From HGM12587 sp964602445 (GTDB lineage: Bacteria; Bacillota; Clostridia; Lachnospirales; Lachnospiraceae): a stretch of 64,000 nucleotides of DNA. Below are positions 1 to 8,160 of this stretch, piece by piece. The translations under genes were made by a program, and so were the position numbers. Position 1 is the first letter of the stretch. Every line of letters begins with the position of its first letter. The notes below the pieces were generated by a model. That model was not told the origin of the DNA. It saw only the letters and a program-made list of their open reading frames with translations, and ran no database searches. Where the stretch lies: NCBI GenBank assembly GCA_964602445.1, contig CAZRQV010000004.1, forward strand, positions 104,448-168,447, read 5' to 3'.

Positions 1-641
1 TCGGAGTGACCATTACAGAGTATTTAAATGCCGTTTTGCTGTACGCACTGCTGCAGAAGCAAAAAGAAGAACATTTATGGAAGGAACGTCCCGTTACCCT
101 GGCAATGCCTGTGAACCTTCGAAGCTTCTTCCCTTCCAAGACACTTCGAAATTTTATTTCCATGGTTTATCCGGGCATTGACCCGCGCATGGGAGATTAC
201 ACCTTTGAAGAAATCTTATCTCATGTACATCATTACATGCGGTACTATATTAATCCGAAGTTTCTGAATGCGGATATCGTAACCAATGTTTCCGTACAGC
301 AGAATCCTTTCATCAGGATCGTGCCTCTTTTCATCAAAGACTTTACAGTACGCAGATTTTATGCACAGGTACAGGACGGACAATCCAGTGCCGGACTTAC
401 CAATGTGGGGCTGATCCGTCTTCCGAAAGAAATGCAGCCTTTCGTAGAACGTTTTGATGTGCTGATGGGACAGCCTTTTTCTGCCCGTACCAACTGCGCG
501 ATCGTCAGCTACGGGAATACGCTGACGATCAATTTCACCAGCAGTATTAAAGAAAGTGACATCGAACGATATTTTTTCAGAAAGCTGATTCAGGATCAGA
601 TTCCTGTCAAGATTGAAACCAACCGAAAAATGGAGGAATAA
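1..641 (+). CDS. Acyltransferase-like protein, C-terminal part (5' truncated by window edge)
   Basis: The reading frame is open from the first bases of the window, so the visible 211-213 residues are the C-terminal half of a longer protein. The GTG at position 6 lies inside the gene and is not a credible start. The sequence (GVTITEYLNA near the start, then AMPVNLRSFFPSKTLRNF, later NCAIVSYGNTLTINFTSS) resembles the second half of condensation-domain-like or alcohol acetyltransferase-like proteins of about 430 residues. The HHxxxD active-site half would lie upstream and is not visible. The gene ends 1 nt before the ATG of the DUF6320 gene, so the two are probably cotranscribed. Family placement is from overall resemblance; the substrate is unknown. 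Confidence 0.55.
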   Translation, partial: GVTITEYLNAVLLYALLQKQKEEHLWKERPVTLAMPVNLRSFFPSKTLRNFISMVYPGIDPRMGDYTFEEILSHVHHYMRYYINPKFLNADIVTNVSVQQNPFIRIVPLFIKDFTVRRFYAQVQDGQSSAGLTNVGLIRLPKEMQPFVERFDVLMGQPFSARTNCAIVSYGNTLTINFTSSIKESDIERYFFRKLIQDQIPVKIETNRKMEE

Positions 642-642
642 T

Positions 643-1347
643 ATGTCTTATTGTGTCAATTGCGGTGTAGAACTGGACGATACCATCACCGCCTGTCCTT
701 TATGCAAAACCAAAGTCTATCACCCAGACCGACCCGCAGTTCAAAACAGTGTTCCGCCCTATGCCACGGTAAAAGGAACGGTAGAACCGGTCAAAGCAAA
801 AGAATTTACGATCCTTATGTCCATCATCTTGCTGACTACTTCCGTGGTCTGCCTGCTGCTGAACCTCTTTTTGATTCCGTTCGGTCACTGGTCCTTTTAC
901 GTCACAGGCATCTGCAGTGTTTTCTGGATCTTTTTTATCCCGCTGTTCTTTCCGCAAAAAACGGGAATCTATGTCAATGTGGCACTGGATGGACTGAGCA
1001 TTGCCCTGTTTTTAGCAATGATATCTTACCTGCATCCAAACCAGCACTGGTATTTGCATATCGGACTGCCGATCACCTTTTTAGGAACCTTGCTTTTGGA
1101 GATCATTTTTATCTTTTTTATTCATTTAAAAAGCTCTATGATCATTAAAACAGTGATTTCCGTCACCGCCGTTGCCATTTACTGCATCGCCATTGAAACT
1201 GCAATCTGTCTTCATCTGGGAAATACTTTCCGTCTGAGCTGGTCTGCAATCGCCGCTACCTGCGTGGCGGCCATTGACATCATACTGATGACCATTTATC
1301 TGCGGGAAGGACTGCGCTCAGAAGTACGCAGACGAATGCATTTTTAA
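643..1347 (+). CDS. DUF6320-type zinc-ribbon membrane protein
   Basis: This 234-residue protein has an N-terminal zinc ribbon (CVNC near residues 4-7, CPLC near 18-21), a short linker, and about six hydrophobic segments from residue 50 to the end. It closes with a basic tail (SEVRRRMHF). The ATG at 643 is preferred to an upstream in-frame ATG because GGAGGA lies just before it, inside the end of the preceding acyltransferase gene. The arrangement of cytoplasmic zinc ribbon plus multi-spanning membrane domain fits DUF6320. Such genes are found next to condensation-like acyltransferases, as here, which suggests joint work on an envelope or lipid substrate. The biochemical role is unknown. Confidence 0.7.
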   Translation: MSYCVNCGVELDDTITACPLCKTKVYHPDRPAVQNSVPPYATVKGTVEPVKAKEFTILMSIILLTTSVVCLLLNLFLIPFGHWSFYVTGICSVFWIFFIPLFFPQKTGIYVNVALDGLSIALFLAMISYLHPNQHWYLHIGLPITFLGTLLLEIIFIFFIHLKSSMIIKTVISVTAVAIYCIAIETAICLHLGNTFRLSWSAIAATCVAAIDIILMTIYLREGLRSEVRRRMHF

Positions 1348-1383
1348 TCTACGAAACTTACGTTACTATTACGAAGGAGCATT

Positions 1384-2730
1384 ATGAACAGAAATACCCA
1401 AGACTTTACCCAGGGAAATCTCTGGAAACAAATTTTTAAATTCAGTCTGCCTTTGATCTTTTCCAATCTTTTACAGGTACTTTTCAATATGGCAGATGTG
1501 GCTGTTGTAGGACAGTTTGCCGGTGCCAATGCACTGGGATCTGTCGGCTCTACTTCCATCTTAGTCGTTTTATTTACAACAACGCTGATCGGAATTGCCG
1601 GCGGAATGAACGTACTGGTTGCGCAGGCGATCGGTTCCAAAAAGGAAAATGACATTAAAGAGATCGTACACAATTCTGCTTTCTTAAGTATCATCCTCGG
1701 AATTCTGATGATGGTTCTTGGCATTTGCTCCAGCCGTACGATCCTGGAACTTTTAAATACCAAACCGGAGCTTTTGGACGGTGCTTTGACTTACGTACGC
1801 ATTTACTTTTTAGGGATTCCTGCCCTGATGCTCTATAATTTCGGTAACGCAGTATTAAGTGCCGCCGGAGACACCAAGCGGCCACTGAAATATCTTGCGA
1901 TTTCCGGCGTGATCAACCTGATCCTGAATCTCCTTCTTGTAATCGTTTTTCATCTGGATGTAGCCGGAGTTGCCATTGCCAGCATCGCTTCCCAGTATAT
2001 TTCCTGCATCCTTGTACTGCGTGCATTGATCAAAAGTCAGGAGGCTTTTGCGCTTCGTTTTCATTACCTGAAACCGAAAATGAGCCGGATCCGTTCGATT
2101 CTGGCATTGGGACTTCCCGGCGGCGCACAAAACGCACTTTTTCAGGTTGCCAACCTGTTTGTGCAGCGATCGGTAAACCGTTTCAATGCAACTATGGTTT
2201 CCGGAAATTCTGCTGCAGCCAACGCAGACAATCTGGTTTACGAAACCTTAGCCGCACTGTATACTGCCTGTGCCTGTTTTATCGGACAGAACTATGGTGC
2301 CGGAAAAAAAGACAGGATCTTGAAAAGCTATTTTATCAGTCTGGCCTACTCCTTCGGAATCGGAGCTGTCATCGGAATTTTACTCTTAGTTTTTGGGGAA
2401 GAATTTCTCAGTCTTTTTACCAGCGATGCCGATGTGATCAAAGCCGGAATGTACCGTCTGACCGTCATGGGATGCTCTTATCCGTTTTCTGTATTTATGG
2501 ATAATACCATTGCCGCTTCCAGAGGTCTTGGAAAAAGCGTGGTTCCTACCATCATTGTCATCATGGGATCCTGCGTGTTCCGACTGGTATGGATCTACAC
2601 TATTTTTGAATATTTTGAAACGATCACCTCATTATATTTACTGTACATCTTTTCCTGGAGCATCACTGCCGTCGTCGAGATCATTTATTTTGCAAAGATC
2701 TACAAACAGCAGATCCAACTGATCTCCTAA
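1384..2730 (+). CDS. MATE family multidrug/sodium exporter
   Basis: A 448-residue polytopic membrane protein with the two-fold repeated MATE fold: about 12 helices, with halves beginning near residue 10 (LWKQIFKFSLPLIFSNLLQVLFNMAD) and residue 235 (ILALGLPGGAQNALFQVANLFVQ). MATE proteins export cationic drugs or metabolites in exchange for Na+ or H+. The start at 1384 has AAGGAG 6 nt upstream. The length is normal for the family (about 440-460). It follows the DUF6320 gene by 36 nt and could be cotranscribed. The substrate cannot be predicted. A second, divergent MATE gene lies at 8161-9504. Confidence 0.9.
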   Translation: MNRNTQDFTQGNLWKQIFKFSLPLIFSNLLQVLFNMADVAVVGQFAGANALGSVGSTSILVVLFTTTLIGIAGGMNVLVAQAIGSKKENDIKEIVHNSAFLSIILGILMMVLGICSSRTILELLNTKPELLDGALTYVRIYFLGIPALMLYNFGNAVLSAAGDTKRPLKYLAISGVINLILNLLLVIVFHLDVAGVAIASIASQYISCILVLRALIKSQEAFALRFHYLKPKMSRIRSILALGLPGGAQNALFQVANLFVQRSVNRFNATMVSGNSAAANADNLVYETLAALYTACACFIGQNYGAGKKDRILKSYFISLAYSFGIGAVIGILLLVFGEEFLSLFTSDADVIKAGMYRLTVMGCSYPFSVFMDNTIAASRGLGKSVVPTIIVIMGSCVFRLVWIYTIFEYFETITSLYLLYIFSWSITAVVEIIYFAKIYKQQIQLIS

Positions 2731-2740
2731 ATTTTCGTGG

Positions 2741-2769
2741 TTGAAATTCGCAATCCGAGGCATTATTAT
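2741..2769 (+). promoter_or_regulatory. Sigma-A-type promoter of the M18 aminopeptidase gene
   Basis: TTGAAA at 2741-2746 and TATTAT at 2764-2769 are separated by exactly 17 bp, and the gene starts 42 nt further on behind AAAGGAAG. The fit to the consensus is good. It separates the aminopeptidase from the upstream MATE gene. Confidence 0.6.
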
Positions 2770-2810
2770 TAAAAGACACCAAATTATAAAAATAAAAGGA
2801 AGATAAGAAT

Positions 2811-4109
2811 ATGAACACATTACCAATTGAAGTACAGCAGCTTTTTGACTATTTAAATGCAGGAACTTCTGCATTTCACGTCATTGAACATTCCAGAGCA
2901 GTCTTAACAGCCGCTGGTTTTGAAGAAGTTACTTTAAAAGAATCGTGGAACCTTTCCAAAGGCGGCCGCTATTTCTGTGTACCATTCGGTACAACCCTTT
3001 ATGCTTTTACGTTAGGAGAACACTGTGATCTTTCCAACGGCATCCACATCGGCGGCGCCCACACAGATTTCCCTACTTTAAAAGTGAAACCAAATCCGGA
3101 AATCGTTTCTCACGGCTATGTTCAGCTGAACACTGAAGTATACGGCGGTCCGATCTTAAACACATTTTTTGACAGACCATTGTCTTTATCCGGAAAAGTC
3201 GTTACCCGCGGAGAACGTTATGATCAGCCAAAGGTTCATCTGATCGATTTTAAACGACCGGTTCTCTATTTACCAAATCTGGCAATCCATATGAGCCGTG
3301 ATGTCAATGAAAAAGGCGCACCGATTGACAATCAGAGACACCTCCTTCCAATGCTTGGAATGATCAACGATACTTTGAACAATGATACGAAATTTGTAGA
3401 TCTGTTAGCTGCAGAGCTGCAGGTAGACAGCCATGATATTTTAGACTATGATCTGTGCATTTACCCGACAGAGAGTCCAAAACTGGTAGGAATCACAGAA
3501 GAATTTATCTCAGCACCGCGTCTGGATGACATTACTTCTGTTTCCGCTTTGATCCACGGACTGATCGAAAGCCATAACGATGACCGCGTCAACCTTGTCT
3601 GCTTATTTGACAACGAAGAAGTGGGAAGTTTGAGCAAACAGGGCGCAGATTCTTCTCTGGCTTCCGTGATCATCGGCAAGATCTGGCAGGCATTCGGCAA
3701 AAACATGGTAGACTGCATGGCAGACATTTCTGACGGTCTGATGATCTCCGTCGATGTTGCACACGCTTATCATCCAAACTATCCGGCACCACAGGATATT
3801 ACCAACTATCCGGTTCTGAACGGCGGATTTATCTTAAAAACAGCAAGCAATCAGTCATATGCATGGGATCCTGAGATTTTAGGCGCACTGATCGATCTGT
3901 GCGACCGAAAAGAAATTCCGGTTCAGAGATTTGTAAAACAGTCTAACACCCGCGGCGGCGGTACCATCGCTTCTGTCATCTCTTCTCATCTTCCAATGAG
4001 AACAGCGGATCTTGGGGTTGGACTTCTGGCAATGCATTCTGCCTGTGAAATGATGGGACTCAAAGATCAGGTTGCTCTGACACAGTTTGCAAAAGCATTC
4101 TTTGAATAA
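2811..4109 (+). CDS. M18 family aminopeptidase
   Basis: A 432-residue cytoplasmic zinc aminopeptidase of the M18 (aspartyl/aminopeptidase I) family. Metal-binding and catalytic motifs are visible: GGAHTDFPTLKVKPNP near residue 83, FDNEEVGS near 266, and SVDVAHAYHPNY near 310. Members remove N-terminal residues (often acidic or neutral) from peptides and form dodecamers. The length is typical (about 430). The start is supported by AAAGGAAG upstream. The gene has its own promoter and is followed by a bidirectional terminator, so it is probably monocistronic. Confidence 0.95.
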   Translation: MNTLPIEVQQLFDYLNAGTSAFHVIEHSRAVLTAAGFEEVTLKESWNLSKGGRYFCVPFGTTLYAFTLGEHCDLSNGIHIGGAHTDFPTLKVKPNPEIVSHGYVQLNTEVYGGPILNTFFDRPLSLSGKVVTRGERYDQPKVHLIDFKRPVLYLPNLAIHMSRDVNEKGAPIDNQRHLLPMLGMINDTLNNDTKFVDLLAAELQVDSHDILDYDLCIYPTESPKLVGITEEFISAPRLDDITSVSALIHGLIESHNDDRVNLVCLFDNEEVGSLSKQGADSSLASVIIGKIWQAFGKNMVDCMADISDGLMISVDVAHAYHPNYPAPQDITNYPVLNGGFILKTASNQSYAWDPEILGALIDLCDRKEIPVQRFVKQSNTRGGGTIASVISSHLPMRTADLGVGLLAMHSACEMMGLKDQVALTQFAKAFFE

Positions 4110-4136
4110 GAGATTTGTCACAAAACATTTCCATAG

Positions 4137-4173
4137 AAAAAAGAGATCAGGAACTCTCCCGATCTCTTTTTTA
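4137..4173. terminator. Bidirectional terminator between the M18 peptidase gene and upp
   Basis: AAAGAGATC is complementary to GATCTCTTT across a short loop, with an A-run on the left and a T-run on the right. It can therefore terminate both convergent genes. Confidence 0.8.
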
Positions 4174-4187
4174 TTTACTTTCTAAAA

Positions 4188-4817
4188 TTATCTGGTACCG
4201 AAAATACGGTCTCCGGCATCACCAAGACCCGGGCAGATGTATGCATGGTCATTTAATTCACGATCTAAATGTCCAAGATAAACCTGTACGTCCGGATGTG
4301 CTTCATGGAATTTTTCTAATCCTTCCGGAGCTGCGATGATGAACATACATTTGATGTTCTTTCCGCCATGCTGTTTGATAAAATCTACTGCTGCGATTGC
4401 AGAACCGCCTGTTGCCAGCATTGGATCTGTTACAACGATGAGACGCTGATCGATCGGATCTGGAAGTTTGCAGTAATATTCGTGTGGTTCATGTGTTTCA
4501 GGATCTCTGTAAAGACCAATGTGACCGATCTTTGCAGATGGTACCAGAGTAGTGATACCGTTTACCATACCAAGTCCTGCACGAAGGATTGGAACAACTG
4601 CAAGTTTCTTTCCAGCGATCATTGGGCTCATGCAGGTTTCCAGCGGAGTTTCCACTTCTACGTCTTCTACCGGAAGATCTCTTAATGCTTCATAACCCAT
4701 AAGGATAGAAATCTCTTCGATCAGTTTTCTGAATTCATTGGTTCCTGTTGCTTTGTTTCTAAGCATAGAAATTTTATGCTGGATCAATGGGTGATCCATA
4801 ATAAATACATTTTCCAT
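4188..4817 (-). CDS. upp: Uracil phosphoribosyltransferase
   Basis: Converts uracil and PRPP to UMP (pyrimidine salvage). The 209-residue protein has the family's normal length. The PRPP-binding loop DPMLATGGSA lies near residue 127, and the uracil-binding C-terminal signature is present (YICPGLGDAGDRIFGT). The start is set at 4817 because GGAGG lies immediately upstream (4822-4826). An alternative TTG at 4829 would lie upstream of that ribosome site and is rejected. The gene is monocistronic, with a strong promoter at 4865-4893 and a terminator at 4137-4173. Confidence 0.96.
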   Translation of the reverse strand: MENVFIMDHPLIQHKISMLRNKATGTNEFRKLIEEISILMGYEALRDLPVEDVEVETPLETCMSPMIAGKKLAVVPILRAGLGMVNGITTLVPSAKIGHIGLYRDPETHEPHEYYCKLPDPIDQRLIVVTDPMLATGGSAIAAVDFIKQHGGKNIKCMFIIAAPEGLEKFHEAHPDVQVYLGHLDRELNDHAYICPGLGDAGDRIFGTR

Positions 4818-4864
4818 ATTTTCCTCCAACGATGTATAAATGATTTCATTTGTTTTCTGTAGCG

Positions 4865-4893
4865 ATTATACCCCATTTTTCTTTTATTGACAA
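4865..4893 (-). promoter_or_regulatory. Promoter of upp
   Basis: On the minus strand TTGTCA (4888-4893) and a perfect TATAAT (4865-4870) are separated by 17 bp. This is among the best promoter matches in the window and gives a leader of about 40 nt. No PyrR-type or uracil-dependent attenuator is visible in that short leader. Confidence 0.75.
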
Positions 4894-4913
4894 CAGCCTT
4901 TTACAAAGGTTTC

Positions 4914-7115
4914 TTAAGATTCTATAAGGTTCCATAAGATCCAGGAAGCCGGCGCATTCTTTTCTAATTCTTCGGTTCCATACTGCGTTGCCAGATTCTT
5001 CGTATTTTCTAAAAACGTATCAAACCAGTCCTGACCGGTCTCGTACAGTACATCGTGATGCGGAATTCCCCAGCCGTCCATAATGTCCATACAAAGCTGT
5101 TCCATTACTGTTCCTCGCAGATCGGTCTGACCGCCTTTTAAAAACTCGGTAAAGCAATAGCGAAGCGTATATTCTTCATAGCTCAATAATTCTTTATATT
5201 CCTGCAGATGTGCCTGAATCCGCTCCTCTGCAGAGGATACTTCTTTTGGCGAACTGCACACGGTTTCTAACAGTGTTTCAATCCCGTCTTTCAGACTGCC
5301 TCTAATCTCAAAGCACGCCATGGCTTTATCATAAGATTCCGCCTGCAGTTGTGCTAAATAGATCTGCTCATTCAAAGCATTTTCTGCCGATACTCCCGGA
5401 AATTTTTCCCGGACATCTTCTGTATAATAGCCTCCATCTCTCGGTTCCCAATAGTCCTTCAACAAATATTCACCCGATTCACTGATAGAAAATGTAATGG
5501 CCGTAGGAACGCAGCTTTCACCGACTACCTGAATCACTTCCGAATCATACATCTCATAAGTTCGCATCAACACCAGAAGATACACCGTTTCTTCTTCTGC
5601 CGTATCCCGATCTGCACCGTTCCTGATTTCATTTGCCAGCATCACATGGCTCTCAATCCGAATGGTACCTTCTTTCGCATTCTGTTTCTCATTTTCCAAA
5701 ATCGCAGCAGAGATCACTTCTTCCAATTTTCTCCAATCCGTCTGTATCTTCGAGTCATCTCCGATATAATCTGTTCTGTATGGTTCTAAAGATTTTGCTG
5801 CTGAATCCGCAATGCGGACTTCCACATTTTCCACATGAACAAAAACAACCCGATCGTTCTCTGTAGGATTCTGCACATTGACACCGATCTGAAACCATCT
5901 TCCCTTCTCTGCCTTCATTTTTACCGGCATCCCATGGGTAAGATATACAGGGGTATCGTAGGCATTTTCTTCTTTTGCTTCCACCGGTTTCAAAGACACT
6001 TCCGTATCTCCAAGACCTTCTCCCGCGGAAAGGAAAATTTCATTTTTCCACGGTGAAATCTCTTCTTCCGAATATACGATTTTTTCCTGACTTCCTGCCG
6101 GTATGACAATTTTGATATCATAAGCCCCTTTTTTCGGATTGGTCAAAAAACAAACTGCTACGATCACAACAGTCAGCACTGCTGCAATCATTGCCCACCA
6201 GGCAGGCTTTTTATAATTCATCACTGCTTTTACCCTTTCTTTCACTCGAATTTCTCCGAACGCCAGCGGTCCGGCTGCAATCCTTTCTCCAGGAACGCTG
6301 CAGTTTAAAAGTACCTGAGAATAATCCGCTTTTTGTCCTTGATCCAGATGACGGATCACTTTTTCATCACAGGCAAGCTCCAGATCCCGACAGAACAGTA
6401 CATATGCCAGCCATAACAAGGGATGAAACCAATACACCGACAGCAGAAGAAATCCCAACGGTTTCCACCAATGATCCTTTCTTTGGATATGAGACTTTTC
6501 ATGAGCAATGATATAGTCCAATGCTTCTTCCTGCACATCAAAAGGCACATAAATCTTCGGATGACAGATTCCGGATACAAAAGGAGAATTTACCTGCTCA
6601 CTTTGAAACACACATCCCTGATACCGCACTGCTGCTGCAACTTTTCGATGCAGCTTCATCCCAGTCCAACCGCTGTACAAAAACAGGCACAGCATCCCCA
6701 GAATCCATACCCGCGCACAAACAGGAAGGAGGGTTGTCTCTATAGTGGACGGCTCCTCTAACCGGTCTGCTTTGGTTACCACATAAAACCCATTCTCACC
6801 GGAAGAAATCGGTTTTCTGCCCTCTGCAACTGCCGCATCATAAATCTGCGACGAATCATGATGTATTTGTACCTGTCCTACATAATCATCTTTCCACGCT
6901 TCGATCACAGCACCGCTGCCCAGTGATTCCGGCATTAAAGAAAAAGAGCTTTCCAAAGAAAACGGGCAGATCAGCCGCAGTCCGACGATTCCCCACAATA
7001 CCACACGGAACCATTTCGGTGCTTTCGGAAAAAGACCTCTTAACAGCAGCACCACCAGAACGATCCAGCCTGCCGACAGACTCCTGCTTAAAATTTTCGT
7101 AAAAAGTACGGTCAT
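4914..7115 (-). CDS. BlaR1/MecR1-type M56 membrane metallopeptidase (signal transducer)
   Basis: A 733-residue integral membrane protein of the M56 (BlaR1) family. The N-terminal part has several membrane helices and the zinc protease motif HEKSH at residues 205-209, followed by the DLELACDE segment typical of the family. A further helix (WWAMIAAVLTVVIVAVCFL, about residue 307) leads to a roughly 400-residue exported C-terminal region. That region does not show a penicillin-binding SxxK domain, so the sensed signal is unlikely to be a beta-lactam bound in the BlaR1 manner. It overlaps the BlaI-type repressor by 4 nt (ATGA). Known family members respond to an outside signal by triggering cleavage of the partner repressor. 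Regulation by the repressor's operators at 7498-7543 is inferred. Confidence 0.85.
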   Translation of the reverse strand: MTVLFTKILSRSLSAGWIVLVVLLLRGLFPKAPKWFRVVLWGIVGLRLICPFSLESSFSLMPESLGSGAVIEAWKDDYVGQVQIHHDSSQIYDAAVAEGRKPISSGENGFYVVTKADRLEEPSTIETTLLPVCARVWILGMLCLFLYSGWTGMKLHRKVAAAVRYQGCVFQSEQVNSPFVSGICHPKIYVPFDVQEEALDYIIAHEKSHIQRKDHWWKPLGFLLLSVYWFHPLLWLAYVLFCRDLELACDEKVIRHLDQGQKADYSQVLLNCSVPGERIAAGPLAFGEIRVKERVKAVMNYKKPAWWAMIAAVLTVVIVAVCFLTNPKKGAYDIKIVIPAGSQEKIVYSEEEISPWKNEIFLSAGEGLGDTEVSLKPVEAKEENAYDTPVYLTHGMPVKMKAEKGRWFQIGVNVQNPTENDRVVFVHVENVEVRIADSAAKSLEPYRTDYIGDDSKIQTDWRKLEEVISAAILENEKQNAKEGTIRIESHVMLANEIRNGADRDTAEEETVYLLVLMRTYEMYDSEVIQVVGESCVPTAITFSISESGEYLLKDYWEPRDGGYYTEDVREKFPGVSAENALNEQIYLAQLQAESYDKAMACFEIRGSLKDGIETLLETVCSSPKEVSSAEERIQAHLQEYKELLSYEEYTLRYCFTEFLKGGQTDLRGTVMEQLCMDIMDGWGIPHHDVLYETGQDWFDTFLENTKNLATQYGTEELEKNAPASWILWNLIES

Positions 7116-7477
7116 GATCCGCCTCCTTTCCTGATTCGATCGATCATCTGCTGCACTTCATCCAGCTCCTTTTCTGACATTTTCTGATGTTTGGTAAAAG
7201 CTGCAATAAACGCAGGCAAAGAACCTTCAAACTTCTTTTCCACCAGTTCTTCAATCTCACTTACCTGTGCTTCCTCTTTAGAAATAAGGGATGTGATCAT
7301 TCCCTGATCATTTTTCAGAACCTCTCGTTCTCCAAGACGCTTGATCACGGTATAAGTGGTTGTCCGCTTCCAGCCAAGCTGCTCCTGACACAACTTTACC
7401 AACTGTACGGTAGTTACCGGCTCCTGTTCCCATAAGATCAGGCAGAATCTGTATTCACTCTCAAAAATCTTTGGCAT
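7112..7477 (-). CDS. BlaI/MecI/CopY family transcriptional repressor
   Basis: A 121-residue winged-helix repressor. The N-terminal DNA-binding half (LILWEQEPVTTVQLVKL, then RTTTYTVIKRL) and the C-terminal dimerisation helices match the BlaI/Penicillinase_R family in length and pattern. The start at 7477 is chosen from three nearby Met codons because AAAGGAGG lies at correct spacing only for this one. It is first in a two-gene operon with the M56 protease, overlapping it by 4 nt. Two near-identical dyads in its own promoter suggest autorepression. Family knowledge indicates release when the partner protease is activated. Confidence 0.92.
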   Translation of the reverse strand: MPKIFESEYRFCLILWEQEPVTTVQLVKLCQEQLGWKRTTTYTVIKRLGEREVLKNDQGMITSLISKEEAQVSEIEELVEKKFEGSLPAFIAAFTKHQKMSEKELDEVQQMIDRIRKGGGS

Positions 7478-7497
7478 TCTCATTCCTCCTTTCACCT

Positions 7498-7513
7498 GTC
7501 TAACTTATTAGAC
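7498..7513. promoter_or_regulatory. Putative BlaI-type operator, proximal copy
   Basis: Perfect inverted repeat GTCTAA-N4-TTAGAC (16 bp) just upstream of the repressor's ribosome site. It shares the GTCTA/TAGAC half-site with the dyad at 7526-7543. Paired dyads next to a BlaI-family gene are the expected operator layout. Confidence 0.65.
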
Positions 7514-7525
7514 TTTTATATTTTT

Positions 7526-7554
7526 AGTCTACTACGTTAGACTGTTGACGTCAA
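7526..7554 (-). promoter_or_regulatory. Promoter of the BlaI/M56 operon overlapped by a second operator
   Basis: On the minus strand a TTGACG -35 (7549-7554) and a TAGACT -10 (7526-7531) are 17 bp apart. The 18-bp perfect dyad AGTCTA-N6-TAGACT (7526-7543) covers the -10, so a bound repressor would block polymerase. The -35 also sits in a 12-bp palindrome (GTTGACGTCAAC, 7544-7555). Confidence 0.65.
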
Positions 7555-7581
7555 CGAAAGAATTTCTTAAGAACCGCTCTC

Positions 7582-7620
7582 AACAAAAAAACAACCGACC
7601 CTCGTAAAAGGAATCGGCTG
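7582..7620 (-). terminator. Terminator downstream of the 137-residue membrane protein gene
   Basis: On the minus strand CAGCCGA pairs with TCGGTTG, and the hairpin is followed by a run of seven T. It lies 15 nt after the stop codon at 7635. Confidence 0.7.
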
Positions 7621-7634
7621 ATTTTTATAAAAAC

Positions 7635-8048
7635 TTATGAACTACGAATACGTTCCACTTTTTCATAGATGACATAGATGAAATAAACAATCACCATCGC
7701 TATGGATGCAGCTAACCCTATATAAAATTCTGGAAATGCCCACCGGATGCTGTTCTGTAAGTTTATTTCACCTGTAATCGTCATGATGTGCCATGTAAAA
7801 AACTTGTATACTTCGGAAAACACGATACCAATGGTTCCTAAGGCTCCTAAAAACGTTCCAATCATCCGTTTTCTGAAAGGAACCCATACACCGATTACAA
7901 ATAAAACAACCGATACAATCCCTATCGGATTCCATAAATTGATCAAACCTGTGATTTCCTGAACCCCTTTCTTACCGCCATACTGATTCAAAAGCATGGG
8001 CAATAAACTAACTATAAACAATGCCGTTACTGTCATTTTCTTTTTCAT
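7635..8048 (-). CDS. Small four-helix membrane protein of unknown function
   Basis: A 137-residue protein with four predicted membrane segments: near residues 5-20, 33-55, 60-80 and 108-130. Short basic loops and a charged C-terminus (YEKVERIRSS) complete it. I do not recognise a family. The ATG at 8048 has AAAGGAG 10 nt upstream; a GTG two codons earlier is possible. It has its own terminator and sits alone between the BlaI/M56 operon and a MATE gene. A cytoplasmic-membrane location is the only property the sequence supports. Confidence 0.65.
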   Translation of the reverse strand: MKKKMTVTALFIVSLLPMLLNQYGGKKGVQEITGLINLWNPIGIVSVVLFVIGVWVPFRKRMIGTFLGALGTIGIVFSEVYKFFTWHIMTITGEINLQNSIRWAFPEFYIGLAASIAMVIVYFIYVIYEKVERIRSS

Positions 8049-8160
8049 TCCCACGCAGCTCCTTTCTAAAACGGTTCGTTATTACTTGTATTTTAGCATG
8101 TGGAACAATCCATGGGAATGCACTTTAGAAAAACTTAAAAATATATTAAAATAAAGTTTC

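Noticed and set aside
700..957. Long antisense frames over many genes, for example here
   Set aside because: They are mirror frames of well-supported genes with no ribosome sites and no recognisable domains.
4817..4829. An upstream TTG start for upp
   Set aside because: It would lie in front of the GGAGG site; the ATG at 4817 has the correct spacing.
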